From contig CANTUQ010000160.1 of assembly GCA_947683425.1 (NCBI GenBank), positions 699,501 through 763,500 on the forward strand: DNA of 64,000 nt. Reading direction: 5' to 3'. How positions within the stretch are numbered: position 1 is the first letter of the stretch; each line of letters starts with the position of its first letter. Position numbers and translations under genes: made by a program. The notes under the pieces were generated by a model. The model saw only the letters and a list, made by a program, of their open reading frames with translations. It ran no database searches and had not been told where the DNA came from. Positions 37,426-49,958 of this stretch are shown piece by piece. Source of the stretch: Excoecaria cochinchinensis (taxonomy: Eukaryota > Streptophyta > Magnoliopsida > Malpighiales > Euphorbiaceae).

Positions 37426-38710
37426 AGTTATGGACAAGGGAAAGGAGAAGCTCGGAATCAATTAGAGAGAAGCGGTTAAGCCACCTAAGGTAGGGATCGA
37501 GTGTGATTGTGTTAATTTTGCATGTGTTTACATGAAAAATGCTTGAACAAAGATATGTGGAAATAAAGAGATGCTTGTTGAGCTTTAATGAGCTCAAGAT
37601 GTTCATTTTGATTGCTTGCAGTGTTCATGACATGTGTATATATGTTTATAAGTATGTGAATTGATCAAGAGAGTGTGTGTGTAAATGATAGAGTTTGATT
37701 TGGCAAATTCTGCTTATTTGTCATCTGAGCCCTGTGTGATTTTTTTTTGTCATAAGTATAGTTATAGACGTGTAAATTGAGTGATTCTTGATCCATTAGA
37801 ACACTAACTTATATATCTATGAATGTCATAGAAATAAGCTTGAGCAAATTATTGCTCTAAGACCCTGAAAATTTGCCAAAACAGAGGTGTCTCTACCTTG
37901 GCCGGTTCAGTTGACCAGTTCAGATTATTTAGATCATATATGATGTTATAGATGTCGAATTGACTTGAAAATTATCCCGTTTGAAATTTAACATCCTAGG
38001 GAAGATTTTGAAGAAGGAAGTTTTGCCTAAAAATGTCGTTTCGATATCCGTTTAGCCTGAACAAAATTGATGTTATTGGGTTTCTGTTTGGATTTCCGTG
38101 GCTCTGTCACGAGTACTGACGACTGTCACGAGTCGTGATAGTAGGCCACTTTCACGAGTAGTGACAACCTCCACCCTTCTATTTTGACCATTTTATGTGT
38201 TTTTCTTCCCGAATTGAACCCGTATTACACCCGAACTTCAGGGTAAGTTCCTATAGCATGTCCAACTCATTTCTAACCTTATGGAATGAGTATGTGAGTG
38301 GTTGTCAATTGAAAATATAGGTGATTAAAGCTATGGCATAAGAGTTTAATAATGAAATTAAATGTATATATGCTTTTTAATTATTGAACATGATATGCAT
38401 GTGATGTTGATCATTTATGATTGAATCATAATGTGTGAAGTCTATGAACATGTAGAATGCATTATGCATTTGATTAGTTAGTAAAGTAGAGTGCAAAGAT
38501 GCATTGATATTATATGGCTACATGCGAGTATATGCATAGGGTATATGTATGCACATGGTTTGCTCCATTAATATGTAAATAGTGTATAGTGTTCTTGAAT
38601 GAACAATAGAGTACATGCAATGTATCTGATATAGAGTATAGAGTCTTTATGTTTAGCCTGACTGGCCATAGCAGTGGATAGATAAGCATGCTCATAAAGG
38701 GATTATCGAG

Positions 38711-38756
38711 GGCAGCTGCCAAGATTTCGCCCCGTTTGGGCGAAGCGGGTCGACCC
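38711..38756. repeat. Mini-hairpins in E
   Basis: GGCAGCTGCC (38711-38720), TTCGCCC/GGGCGAA with 5-nt loop (38726-38744) and GGGTCGACCC (38747-38756). Element B has the counterpart CGCCC/GGGCG at 42991-43005. Confidence 0.85.
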
Positions 38757-39616
38757 CCGAGAATGGTCATTTAATAGAGATAGATGAAAATATTTTGTGA
38801 CTTCGGTCTATCGAAAATGTTTTATAGTGTCCCGTATCCGCAACTAAAGGAAGTCAGGCCTGTTTTGTTAAAGGTTGTGTAGTGAACTTGAGATGATTAA
38901 AGTGTTGCTTCGAATAAAGCTATAGTACATGAGAGTACTGTTTAAATACATGACAGTTTTGTATACAAGTGTATGATTACATGAGTATGTTTACATGTAT
39001 GTGAACACATGATATCGTATATTTGAATAAATGAGATGTACAAGTTATAGTGTGCATGAGACAGTGAAAGAGTAAATGTTACTTATATGTGAGCTCAGAG
39101 TACTTGATAATCGAGTATGCTACCTATACACGTATAAGAGTTATATGAATGAGATATATGATTGTGTGATTTATCTGTGACTTCGTAAAGAAGTCCTTTG
39201 CATTATTTTCATCCCCACTAAGCGTTATCGCTTAGCACGGATGTTTATTTTCATGTAGGTACAGGTTCGGAACAGTGAGCGGACATCTGCGGGTCAAGGC
39301 CATTAGGAGTTTTATTTTGATCTCTTTTTGTATATGTTAGAGATAGAGTTTTTACATTTTGAGTAACATCATTATGTAATAAAAGAGAATAGTTGTTACA
39401 TGTAAATGTATATGTAAAGCTAAATGGAAACAGTTGTAATATGAACGTGTAAATGTATATGTAGTTAATATGAAATGCAAGTGGGCCCTAGTGTAGTATT
39501 TAATTACTTTTAAATGGATGTGTTTATGCTATCCCTTCCGCTAATGCATGTACATGTATACGTAAGTGTACGCGTAGCGCCCCGATATTCCTTACCAGGG
39601 GTATGGGGGTGTTACA

Positions 39617-40754
39617 CGCCCTCGCGACAGCAATTAGCTCGGCAGATGCTCGGCTACTGAGCTCTCTATCTTGATCGTGGTGAAAGTCGTGCTCGTGACA
39701 TAGACTCTTTTTGGCAGAAGCTCGGATGACTGAGCTCTATCGCACTCGTGGCAGAGTCAAGCTTCCTACTTTTGAGCCCGATCTATAGAAAATCCAACAA
39801 CAACCAAACTATCCCAACCATGCAATTAACCCACCAAACTTGCACACAATAAAAGACAAGCATATAAAACATATTACCCATCCAATTATATCAAAAATTA
39901 CACTTAAAGAAGGAATCAAAAAGACAAAAGAAACCATTTGAACATCAAAGTTTCATAACCCATAATTTTCCTCCAAAGACTACATAAATCCACTCTTTTC
40001 CCCAAAACACAACTTGCATCTCAATTTAACTCAAAATAATCAAAACCCATAGCAATCATACAATTATAAACAAGTTTAACCCTATAATTTTCCGAAAATT
40101 ATAACAAAATTCTAAAATCAAAACAATCAAGATCACACAAAATTCCCAAATCTTGGGCTTCAAAGCTCCTCAATAATCACTTGGCTGAACTACTCCTAAT
40201 CTTCTCCTTTCCTTTCCCCTCTCTAGCAGGAATTTTTGATCAAACAAACCAAACCATACCAAAAACTCTAAAACATCCACACACATAGACACCAAAGAAA
40301 AAACGGGAAGAAGAAGAAAAAGAATAACCCTTAAATTGCCAAAACCAACCAAAACAACAGCTTAAGAGGATGATCTAGTGTAAGGAGGGAGAAGAAGAAG
40401 AATAAGAAAGAAGAGCTGAAGTGTGAGAGGAGGACAGAAATCTCCTCCCTCGCGTTTCCCTCTCTTGGTTTAGAAGTCAAGTCTATCTTTCTCTTTCTCT
40501 TTCCTCCACTTATCACTAAATCAAATGTGGACTTTGGCAATTCACAATTCTAGTCCTTCTTAACTTCCCAAAGGCCAAACAAACCACACTAATTAAAATT
40601 AAAACATAATAGCACCTTACTAAACTTTATAAATCATGCAATTCACTCAAAATAATAATACTACTATAACCCAACACATACAATCTGAAATACACATAAA
40701 AGCCAAACTTAACAACAACACTCAAAACCACTAGGGTACCCGTCAGGGTGTTAC
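39617..40754 (-). repeat. Element C 5' LTR, part 2
   Basis: Minus-strand start TGTAACACCCTGACGGG at 40754 next to T4 leader DNA. Includes decayed CTGTCGCGAG words at its left edge (39617-39760) and an acceptor-like CTGCTAG|AG at 40223 with a mutated donor near 40330. Adjoins the intact end of E at 39616. Confidence 0.75.
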
Positions 40755-40936
40755 AGTCATGCTTTGGAAATGCACTGAGGTTAAGAGAGGGTGCAAATAA
40801 GCGTAGATCTAAGGCTCTAATGAAATGCAATGCAATTTCGAAAAGGGGTGAAATTCTAAATTAAAACTTAATTATATGTTTTAAAAAGGGTACTTTCGAA
40901 GTGAAGTCTCGTAATAGTCCCCAATGGAGCCAACAT
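40755..40936 (-). other. T4 leader and primer site
   Basis: Homologous to T1 at 8920-9103. The primer site at 40918-40936 differs from T1 by a few bases. C is inserted at 40754/40755, removing the rest of the interior from view. Confidence 0.8.
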
Positions 40937-42226
40937 TGTGACGCGCGAAGAACCCCAGAGGCCTCGAAAACATACTTTTCAGAGATTTTGAGAAAGGTTC
41001 ATAGAACTTGTACGAGATTACAAGGGCGTCTATTTTAGGAAACAAGAGGTGTTTTGATGTCGCCACCCAATATAAAAATGGGAAAGGTCATCTAGCCTCG
41101 TTGAGCCTAAGATAAAGTGTGTGTGTCTATTTTGGGCAACGAAAGATACTTTGGAATTCCCATTCCAATAAAATATTGGAATGGTTCATCTAATCTCAGA
41201 AAGCCTAAGACGATGCGTATTAGTCTATTTTGGACAACGAGAGATATTTTGTAATTCCCATTCCGATAAAACATTGGTAATGGTTCATCTAATCTCACGA
41301 AGCCTAAGATGATACATTTTAGTCTATTTTGAGCAACAGGAGACATTTTGGAATTCCCTTCCAATTAGAACATTGGAAAGGTTCATTTAACCTCGTGAAG
41401 CCTAAGACTAGAGAGAGTTCAGGACTTTACTCTTATTCATATCTCGATCAAAATTAAAATTGTGTTTTACAATTAAAATTTCTTTCCTTTTCTCATATGT
41501 TTTAATGCAACAATTAAAGCACAAATCAATCACGTAATAAAAAGCTGTAAATAAAGAAAATTCAGAATAAGGTAGATAAAAATTACAATAACTTACAAGA
41601 AAACTAGGGGCAGAATACAACCCCCAATGAAAAAAGACATGTAAATCATACATAAAAATGAGATATTTATTAAGGATGAAGACATTGGTCCTCGCATGCA
41701 TACTTAAAGAAGAATAATGTAATGTGGCGGTTAATTTGGATGGCAAAACTAGGACATTGGTCCTATTTTATTCAAGAAAGCCTCATTCGTTTGTAGAAAC
41801 TCTTTGATATTTTATATTTACGAATACAAAAATAACATTTATTATGAATTGGAATAAAAAAAAAATAAGCTCAAAAGGGAGGTAGGGTAGAAGAAATGAA
41901 CCAAACTGATGTCCTCGGATCATCCTAGTTAGCTCCCTTTCTCAGCATACAATATTCAACAAAATAATAAAAAAAACTCACAAAAAACACATAATACGTT
42001 AGCAAGATAAAATATCAGAAATAAACAATCAATTGGAATAATAAGGAAAGTAGAAATGAATTGCTTAAAATTGAATAAAAAGATTGAGAGAAAAGAATAA
42101 GAGAAAATAACAAAGAAAGGAAGGAAGGAGGCCTAGGGATAGCCAGATTGCCCGAGCGACAGCAGTCCTTGGGGGTGACTGATGGGCCGAAGGGATTCCC
42201 TGCGATGGCCCGTCGCTCTCTTGAGC
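40937..42226 (-). repeat. T4: Tat/Ogre-like 5' LTR, cut by element B
   Basis: Starts TGTGACGCGC at 40937 on the plus strand and stops at 42226 in GAGCGAC/CGTCGCTC repeats, where B begins. The remaining ~1 kb or more of LTR is not found on the other side of B. Confidence 0.85.
41035..41410. repeat. ~97-bp tandem repeats with hairpins in T4
   Basis: Four units ending GCCTAAGA at about 97-bp steps. One has a perfect 9-bp stem CATTCCAAT/ATTGGAATG (41161-41183). Others have CCAAT/ATTGG. T1 (9205-9480) and T3 (21065-21290) hold three units each. Confidence 0.85.
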
Positions 42227-42558
42227 TGTAACACCCCCACCGTCGCCCCCGACGGGCGCACTACCCGACGCTCACTCACAACATACATACACTGAGTAGA
42301 AGCATTCACTAACAATAATAACGAAGGCAGAAAATAAATCTCATATAATCAAAATATAAAGTTATTTACAATAGCCAAAAGATTACATCTTAAATCCTTA
42401 CAAAGAGTTCTAAGAGCCACTATACAAAAATACTACATACAAAAAGGATTACAAGAGGAGATAACAAAAATAACTCTACTCCTATGTGGCCAACTTGCAG
42501 ATGCGCGACACGAGCAATCTCCCAAAATCCTGTCACCTACACAGGACAAAAACCCATG

Positions 42559-42576
42559 CTAAGCGATAACGCTTAG
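42559..42576. promoter_or_regulatory. CTAAGCG/CGCTTAG stem-loop (B)
   Basis: 7-bp stem, 4-nt loop, in the U5 half of the B LTR. Confidence 0.8.
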
Positions 42577-42685
42577 TGGGGAGGAACAAAACACAACAGA
42601 ACACTATACAATAATATCATGCACTAATACTTAAATGCAAACATGCATTAACAATACAGAAACCACTAAAAATCAGAGGACAAAA

Positions 42686-42690
<5 letters not shown>

Positions 42691-42736
<46 letters not shown>
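42691..42736. repeat. (TA)n microsatellite in B LTR
   Basis: About 23 uninterrupted TA units. Confidence 0.95.
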
Positions 42737-42740
<4 letters not shown>

Positions 42741-43273
42741 TATCATGAATCATTGTATGCGATCAGAATTGAAAGCAGAAATCACGAAACAAATACTAAT
42801 AATCACAATCACGCAATAGACAAACACTTCACACAATAGCCTGAATTTCAATGGTGGAGGATACGGGAAAATGGCATGGGAGACCGAAGCCTCAAAAACA
42901 ATTTTAATACCTGAAATTAGCGGGGGAGACCGGAGTCTCAAAACATTTTATCACTACACGGAAGATGACCATCTCGGAGGTCGACCGCTTCGCCCAAACG
43001 GGGCGGACACGGGCAGCTGCACTCACAAACCCTTCTTAAGCATGCTTAATTATCCACTACCTTGACACTTCAGGCTCGACAACTCACTCTCAAACACAAC
43101 ACTTACTACACAAGTCTCGAATCAAAACTACAACATCAAAATAATTCAACACAACAACACTAGTATCATAAAGTCAACAAGACATAACTCAATCATGAAC
43201 CATGCAATAGTGAGAAACCGTACAAAGTGGGATAAAAGAATCATGTTCAGAAAATAAGGCAGGCAGAAAGGGC

Positions 43274-43600
43274 CTCTGTCGCGATCGCGATAGGTGTCGC
43301 GCTCACAACAGAGCATGGGGTACCCCATCGCGAGCTCGAGCTAGAAGGCGCGCTCGCGATGAAGCACACTCTGAAGACTTACACAAAACCGAGCTCCGTC
43401 GTGACAGCATCGCGATCGCGACGGAGACCAGTTCCTTCCTCCTCGCGCGCACGCTCGGCAGCATACTCGCGCGGAGGATTCGACCACCGAGCTCTCTGTC
43501 GCGCTTGTGACAACGTCGTGGTCATGATAGAGGGCTCCTTAACAATAAGGGACCATTCCGCATTATGTCGTGATCGCGACAGCGTTGCGATTACGACAGA
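43274..43600. repeat. CpG hairpin array in B, five units
   Basis: 43274-43313, 43326-43361, 43394-43426, 43494-43532 and 43564-43600. Arms vary together: CTCTGTCGCG/…ACAGAG, CATCGCGAG/CTCGCGATG, CTCCGTCG/CGACGGAG. Ends near the M insertion at 43750. Confidence 0.9.
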
Positions 43601-43749
43601 ACCCAGAATTGCCCAAATTTGCACTTTCCTGCACTATTCACAATTCAACTTTAAAAACCACTCATTCAATCATGCAAAACACTTACCTCACGAGTCGAAG
43701 GATATCAAGACATGCTAAGCATCACAGAACTCTCAAATCACACAAAATT

Positions 43750-45058
43750 TGTGACGCCCAAACCCTAACGTCAGACTAGCTCAGCTAATCTTAGTTAGAG
43801 AAGGCCGCACGCACACAACAGAACACGCGATAAATTCAGAACAATAAAATTTCATCATCTACAAGCATAACTCATGCATCACATGCTAACTACTTATAGT
43901 GCATTTTCCATAGCCACACATTCATGATTATTAGATTATTACATGCCTTCATATACCTGATACACATTTCAATTATACAAAAAGCTTATACAAAAAGGAT
44001 CCCAAAATATCAACCCAAAACCTACACTTTCTACCTCCTACTATTGACCGTACAAAATGTGGGGACGTCCTCCAGTCACCTCTCGTCCGTACCTGCATAG
44101 ATTAGAGTATATCCATGCTAAGCGATAACGCTTAGTGCGGAACACATAACAAATAATTATCACACAATTAGGGTTATCATACATTGCATGCCAACAATCA
44201 AGCTTAGTTAAAAATCATCTCATCAAATACCACTACATACACATCGTGGTTTAACACTCTATTCAATCATAAAGCATTGATCACGAGTTCACATATTCAC
44301 ATTGCTTACCATATTATTTCACAATCATTTCCACTTATTAATTAGTTGAATAGCCTGCAATTCAATGACACGGATAACGGGTATCGCATTTGTATCATTC
44401 AGGTACTAGAATCTCATCGAGATTACTTTTACGCATTGGTACCCTCAGGTACTTAAAATCATTCCATATATAATAAAATCCAGCAAGGATTATTCGCATT
44501 ATTTTCGCATTATGATTCCCATGGAATCAGACACATTTAACGCATGGGGCTGCAGCACTTGACCCTATAGGCATGCCTAACTATCCACTACTTGACTCGC
44601 AGGCTTAAGTTGTTAACATTTATTCATTTCACATTAAACACATTTCGCATCACATATGTTGTTGTCCAACATCACATTCGCTTCATACATTTGCAATAGC
44701 ACACAGCTATTTACTTCACTTACATACTCATAGTATTTCTAATCTCCTTCTTTCATAGTTAATAATCACATATATGTTGGCATTCAAAATTCATCATGTT
44801 TATGCAAATATACATTACTTTATACTCACATAACACTTACTCATAATGTCCTTCATTACAGCTTAAAGCCTTGCCATTTAGCAGTCCAAACACATTAGGA
44901 TTATATTGCTAAAACAGCGAAGGTCACGGTCACAATGAATTTCATTGTCACCGTGACATGTTGAAGTTCAAAATAGAATGCAAACTGGGGGCAGGTCACA
45001 GTCACAATCAATTCCATTATCACCGTGACATGTTCCCAACTCTCGACAGAATGCAAGT
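43750..45058 (-). repeat. M 3' LTR remnant
   Basis: Nearly identical to 56134-57437 of the 5' LTR. Stops at 45058 in AATGCAA, where P gag starts. Retains two hairpins (44923-44957, 44995-45029), GGCATGCC (44568-44579) and the CTAAGCG stem (44118-44135). Confidence 0.9.
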
Positions 45059-45706
45059 TATTATCGAATTGTACAAGCAGCTTTGAGAGCTGAAAGGACG
45101 TTGGTAGCTCAAAGAGAATGGAGACAAAGGAAGAATGCAAGTAGAGGTGGTTCCCAATCGGGGAAAAGACCAAGAGATTCTCATGTGGCACCACCTGCGA
45201 AATCAGGGTTCAGTTCTGCAGCGAGAGGCAAGAAGCGTGGCGCTCCCTCAGCATCTGGTTCAGGAAGAGGGACATCTGGTAACAGAAATGAGGTTCATGA
45301 GTGTCCTCATTGTGGTAAGAGGCATAGAGGAGAATGCTGGAGAGTGACGGGTGCTTGTTTTAGATGTGGAAGCACTGAGCATTTCCTTGTTAATTGCCCG
45401 AATACTTATGAGATGTCAGGAAATCAATAAGAGCAGAGTAGGGGTGGTTCAAATTTGCCTTCTACTAACAGAGGAAGAGGAAGAGGACGTGGCAGAGGTA
45501 GTCAGTCCAGAGGTGCAGTCGATTCTGAGATTGTGGATAGGCCTGATGCGACACCAGTGCGGGCTTATGCTATGAAGGCACGAGAGGATCAGGATGCACT
45601 TGAGGTGATAGCAGGTACTATTCTACTTTGTAGTGTGGAAATGTTTGCACTTATTGATCCTGGTTCAACTCATTCATATGTGTGTGATTAAAAGATATGT
45701 GAAAAG
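45059..45706 (+). pseudogene. P gag C-terminal part and protease start
   Basis: Reads QAALRAERTL onward: a basic linker, a HECPHCGKRHRGECW segment, the zinc knuckle CFRCGSTEHFLVNC (45358-45399), an Arg/Gly-rich tract, and the protease core ALIDPGSTHSYV. Two in-frame stops break it: TAA at 45428-45430 where M has a glutamine codon, and TAA at 45689-45691 just after the protease core, where lysine is expected. Confidence 0.9.
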
Positions 45707-47668
45707 ATGCCTAAAGTTGAATGTTTAAAATATGACATATGTGTGTCTAGCCCTTTGGGAGGTAATGTTAATGTGAACAGAGTGTATAGAAACTGTGCAT
45801 TAGAAGTTCAGGGTATAATGCTTCCAGCGGATTTGATTGAGTTACCGTTTGATGAGTTTGATTTGATTTTGGGTATGGATTGGTTAACCAAATATGATGC
45901 GGATGTTAAGTGTAAGAGGAAGATGGTTGTACTCTTTGATGGTAAGGGAAACAGAGCGACAGTGAGGGGAGTGTGCACTAACCCTCTTGTGAATGTGATA
46001 TCTGCTATGCAAGCCTATCGGTGTATGAGAAAAGGATGTGAAGGTTATCTAGCTTTGGTGATAGACAGTAAGAGAGAACATGTGAAGATACAAGGGATAC
46101 CGATAGTCAGAGAGTTTCCTGAAGAATTGAGCGGTGTACCACCGATAAGAGAGGTTGAGCTATCGATTGATGTGGCGCCAGGAACAGTACCTATATCTAA
46201 GGCACCATACAGAATGGCTCCAACGGAGTTAAAGGAATTGAAAGAACAGCTGCAAGAATTACTAAATAGGGGTTTTATTAGACCTATTGTTTCACCTTGG
46301 GGAGCACCTGTGCTATTTGTCAAGAAGAAAGATGGTACAATGAGAATGTGCATCGATTATCGGCAGTTGAATAAAGTGACAGTAAAGAATCGGTACCCTT
46401 TACCTCGGATTGAAGATTTGTTTGATCAGTTAAGAGGAGCCGGTGTATTTTCAAAAATTGATTTGCGTTCAGGGTATTATCAGTTGCAAGTGAAGAAAGA
46501 GGATATACCCAAAACTACATTTAGAACTCGATATGGGCACTATGAGTTTTTGGTGATGCCTTTTGGGTTGACTAATGCGCCAGCTGCATTTATGGATTTG
46601 ATGAATCGGGTATTCAGACCGTATTTGGATCAATTTGTGGTAGTATTCATAGATGATATCCTGGTTTACTCAAGGGATGAGAAGGAGCACGTGCAGCATT
46701 TGAGAATTGTTCTCCAGACATTACGAGAGCATCAGTTGTATGCCAAACTAAGTAAGTGTGAGTTCTGGCTCAAAGAGGTGTCATTCCTGGGTCATGTGAT
46801 TTCATCTGAAGGGATTAAAGTAGACCCAACTAAGATAGAAGCAATTGTGAATTGGAAACCGCCAAAGAATGTGCTGGAGGTTCACAGTTTCTTAGGGTTG
46901 GCTGGATACTACAGAAGGTTTGTAAAAGGATTTTCAGTGATAGCTTCACCGTTGACAAAGTTGTTACGAAAAGGAGTGAAGTATGAGTGGTCTGAAAGAT
47001 GTCAAGCGAGTTTCGATCAGTTGAGAAAGATGTTAGTTGAAGCACCGATTCTTACACAGCCTATGACTGGTAAAGAGTATGTGTTGTATACCGATGCTTC
47101 GGGTGTCGGGTTGGGTTGTGTGTTGATGCAAGAGGGGAAGGTAATAGCATATGCATCGAGGCAATTGAAGCCGCATGAACAGAATTATCCGACTCATGAT
47201 TTGGAATTGGCAGCAGTAGTGTTTGCTTTAAAGATTTGGCGACATTACTTGTATGGTGAGAAATGTAGAATTTACACCGATCACAAAAGTTTGAAATATC
47301 TGCTTACACAGAAGGAATTAAATCTGAGACAGCGAAGATGGCTCAAGTTATTTAAGGATTATGATTGTATTGTGGATTATCACCCGGGAAAAGCTAATGT
47401 AGTTGCGGATGCTTTGAGCAGGAAATCAATTTTAGCATTTCAGTTAAAGCGGATCAAGTGGAGGTTTTCTGCAGACGGAGCTTTATTGGCACAGTTGAGA
47501 GCAAGACCAGTTCTGAAAGATGAGTTAATAGTTGCTCAGAAAAATGATGTGAGGTTGCAACAAGTTTTGCAGTCAGTTAGTGATATGGATAAGACTGACT
47601 ATTCAGTGAATGAAGACGGGGTACTACTGTATAAGAATAGAATGTGGGTGGCAAGTGATAAAGAATGA
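45707..47668 (+). pseudogene. P pol: protease end, reverse transcriptase, RNase H
   Basis: 653 open codons. Reverse transcriptase occupies about residues 160-335 with MCIDYRQLNKV (near 207) and the catalytic FIDDILVYS (near 315), then the thumb/connection with FLGLAGYYRRF, and RNase H (about 445-575) with YTDASG, YTDHKSLKYL and VVADALSR. Four codons present in M (DVFT in the FPDVF motif before the reverse transcriptase) are deleted in frame. The frame ends at TGA (47666-47668) where M has leucine, so the polyprotein is split ahead of integrase. Del/Tekay-like by motif. Non-functional as it stands. Confidence 0.92.
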
Positions 47669-47680
47669 AAGAAAAGATTA

Positions 47681-48955
47681 ATGCATGAGGCTCATAATAC
47701 GATTTTCACTATGCATCCAGGTGGAAACAAGATGTATCAAGATATGAAACAGTTGTTCTGGTGGCCTGGGATGAACAAAGATGTAGTAGAATATGTGTCT
47801 AAGTGCCTTGTCTGTCAACAAGTTAAAGTGGAACATCAAGTGCCTCAGGGGATGTTGCATCCACTCCCTATCCCACAATGGAAATGGGATAATATTACGA
47901 TGGATTTTGTATCTGGATTGCCTCTGACCTCAAGACAACAGGATGCAGTATGGGTTATTGTGGACAGATTTTCAAAATCAGCTCATTTTATACCAGTTCG
48001 GATGGATTATTCTATGGAAAGGTTAGCTGAATTGTATGTAAGGGAAATTGTCCGATTGCATGGGATACCCTTGTCTATTGTTTCTGATAGAGATCCCATA
48101 TTCACTTCTAAGTTTTGGAAGAGCTTACAAGCGGCTTTGGGTACGAAATTGAACTTCAGCACTGCTTTCCATCCGCAAACTGATGGACAATCGGAAAGAA
48201 TTATTCAGGTCTTGGAAGATTTGATGCGAGCATGTGTTTTGGATTTCTCTAAGAGTTGGGATAGGTATCTTCCACTTATGGAATTTGCTTATAACAACAG
48301 TTATCAGACCAGTATTGGTATGGCACCGTATGAAGTCTTGTATGGAAGGAAATGTCGTTCACCGATTTGTTGGACAGAATTGAATGAGAGCAGAATCATT
48401 GGACCTGAGCTAGTGAGGGATACAGAAGAGAAAGCTAAGATCATACAGCAAAGATTGAAAGCAGCAAGTGACAGACAGAAATCGTATGCTGATTTGAAGA
48501 GAAGGGACATTGAGTTCAGTGTAGGCGATAAAGTGTTTCTGAAAGTGTCTCCTTGGAGGAAGGTACTGCGATTTGGTAAGAAGGGGAAGTTGAGTCCAAG
48601 GTTTATCGGGCCTTATGAAGTGCTTGAAAGAGTAGGTTCAGTAGCTTATCAGTTGGCTTTGCCTCCGGCTTTGGCTAAGCTACATGATGTGTTCCATGTG
48701 TCTATGTTAAGAAGATATAGGTCAGATGATTCCCATGTGTTACCTCTACCAGAAGTGGAAGTGCAGTCAGATTTCACTTATGATGAGAAGCCAATAGTGA
48801 TTTTAGAAAGAGAAGTAAGACAACTTCGGAACAAGTAGGTACCACTTGTAAAAGTGCTCTGGCAGTACCATGGTGTTGAAGAAGCAACTTGGGAACCAGA
48901 AGCGGCTATGCGAGAGCAGCATCCACAACTGTTTCACTCAGGTATGAATTTCGAG
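47681..48955 (+). pseudogene. P integrase and chromodomain
   Basis: 385 open codons from 47681: zinc-binding HHCC (HEAHN, HPGG, CLVCQQ; residues 1-50), then the DDE core with D in TMDFVSGLP (near 74), D in VSDRDP (near 135) and E in GQSERIIQ (near 171), then the GPYEVLERVG C-terminal domain. TAG at 48836-48838 replaces the glutamine of M and cuts off the chromodomain, which is still recognisable after it (VPLVKVLW...EEATWEPEAA). The chromodomain in such elements is thought to target integration to heterochromatin. Confidence 0.9.
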
Positions 48956-49423
48956 GACGAAATTCTTTAAGGAGGGGAGAGTTGTCATGGCTGGATTTGT
49001 ACCCTAAGAGAATTAACTTAAATTGGCATGTGTGTGAGAATTGAATGTGTAGGATTAGACTTAATTGAAAGAAAGAGGTATTGTTAAGGGTTTTAATGGT
49101 AATTATGAATGTTTGTGCTAAGCATGAGTTAAAGGCTGATTGGCTAGTTAATAAAGGATTAATTAAGGAAATAATAACTTGATTTAATGGAAAGTGGAGA
49201 CAGATTTGAGGAAGTGGTTTCCGTGTGGCTTCTTGAGAGGATGCCACCTATACTTTTGCATGCAAGAATGAGTTAAGGGAAGGGAAGAGTTTCATTTGGT
49301 AACCTAGCAATTTTCTGTGTTCTTCTCTTTTCTTTCTCGCGTGGGAGTGAATTTAGAGAGGCTTTATGAAGTGTTAGCAAACTGATGTTAAGTTGCTCAA
49401 GAATTAAGGGTTAAACCTAAGAG

Positions 49424-49537
49424 GTAAGTGAATAAGTGCATAATCTCATCTTCTACTCTTTCTTCTTGGTTGAGCTGATTTGGATGGGATATTACTGGTT
49501 TGAGTTTGAGCTTGAGCATCTGTGTTGTTTTTGCTAG
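49424..49537 (+). other. Predicted GT-AG intron in P LTR (114 bp)
   Basis: Donor AAGAG|GTAAGTG, pyrimidine-rich 3' part and acceptor TTTTTGCTAG|CTGAAGAAG, 441 bp into the LTR. The next segment is Lys/Arg codon-rich (GAAGTGAAGAGAGATAAGGG) and ends GGCAAG|GTTTTGG. Confidence 0.6.
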
Positions 49538-49958
49538 CTGAAGAAGTGAAGAGAGATAAGGGAAAGCCTGTAATCGGCGAGCCGAGCGTCCGTCGAAATT
49601 AGGAGCTAAGGCGGCAAGGTTTTGGAACAAACCCTAATTGTGTGATTGTGTGATTAGTGTTGATTAAATAGGGATTTGAACTGAATATATGATATGTGAA
49701 ATTGAAGTTTGAGCATGAATTATGTGATGCTAGTTAGTATGATTGTAGTAGCAATATGCTTGTGATAAAGTGCTTGAGAATGATTATGATTTGTGCTATT
49801 ATTGAATGTCAAACAAGAAGGGAAAACCAGGTATGTGCTAATGGGTGAGTAGTTGATGTTTTGGGTTTATTGTCAAGCATGAGAATGAGATTTGAAGTCT
49901 AAATGAGAAGGTAGAAACGAGCTGAAAAACATAACTATGTTATGATGATTTTGCATGG

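Larger units (their letters stand above)
35668..39616 (+). mobile_element. E: chromodomain-family element with a 550-bp interior (5' LTR truncated)
   Basis: 5' LTR end 35668-36099, primer site, interior 36100-36649, polypurine tract CTTAAGGGGGAGAG, and a complete 3' LTR 36650-39616 (2,967 bp, TATCACACCCC to GGGGTGTTACA). The two LTR copies are nearly identical where they overlap, so it is young. The interior has the start of gag and the region next to the polypurine tract with everything between removed, so it could move only with outside proteins. Confidence 0.9.
36650..39616 (+). repeat. Element E 3' LTR
   Basis: Contains hairpins at 36721-36760 and 36807-36848 (CTGTCGC...GCGACAG type), GGCTT repeats (37028-37048), a predicted intron, a TCACGAGT/GTGA group (38102-38170), the AAGCATGCT palindrome (about 38693), strong mini-hairpins (38711-38756) and the CTAAGCG stem (39218-39235). 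Confidence 0.9.

Noticed and set aside
19147..42226. T2 and T4 as the two LTRs of one Tat-like element
   Set aside because: T2's start edge at 24104 has no polypurine tract beside it and the LTR sequences differ clearly from T4.
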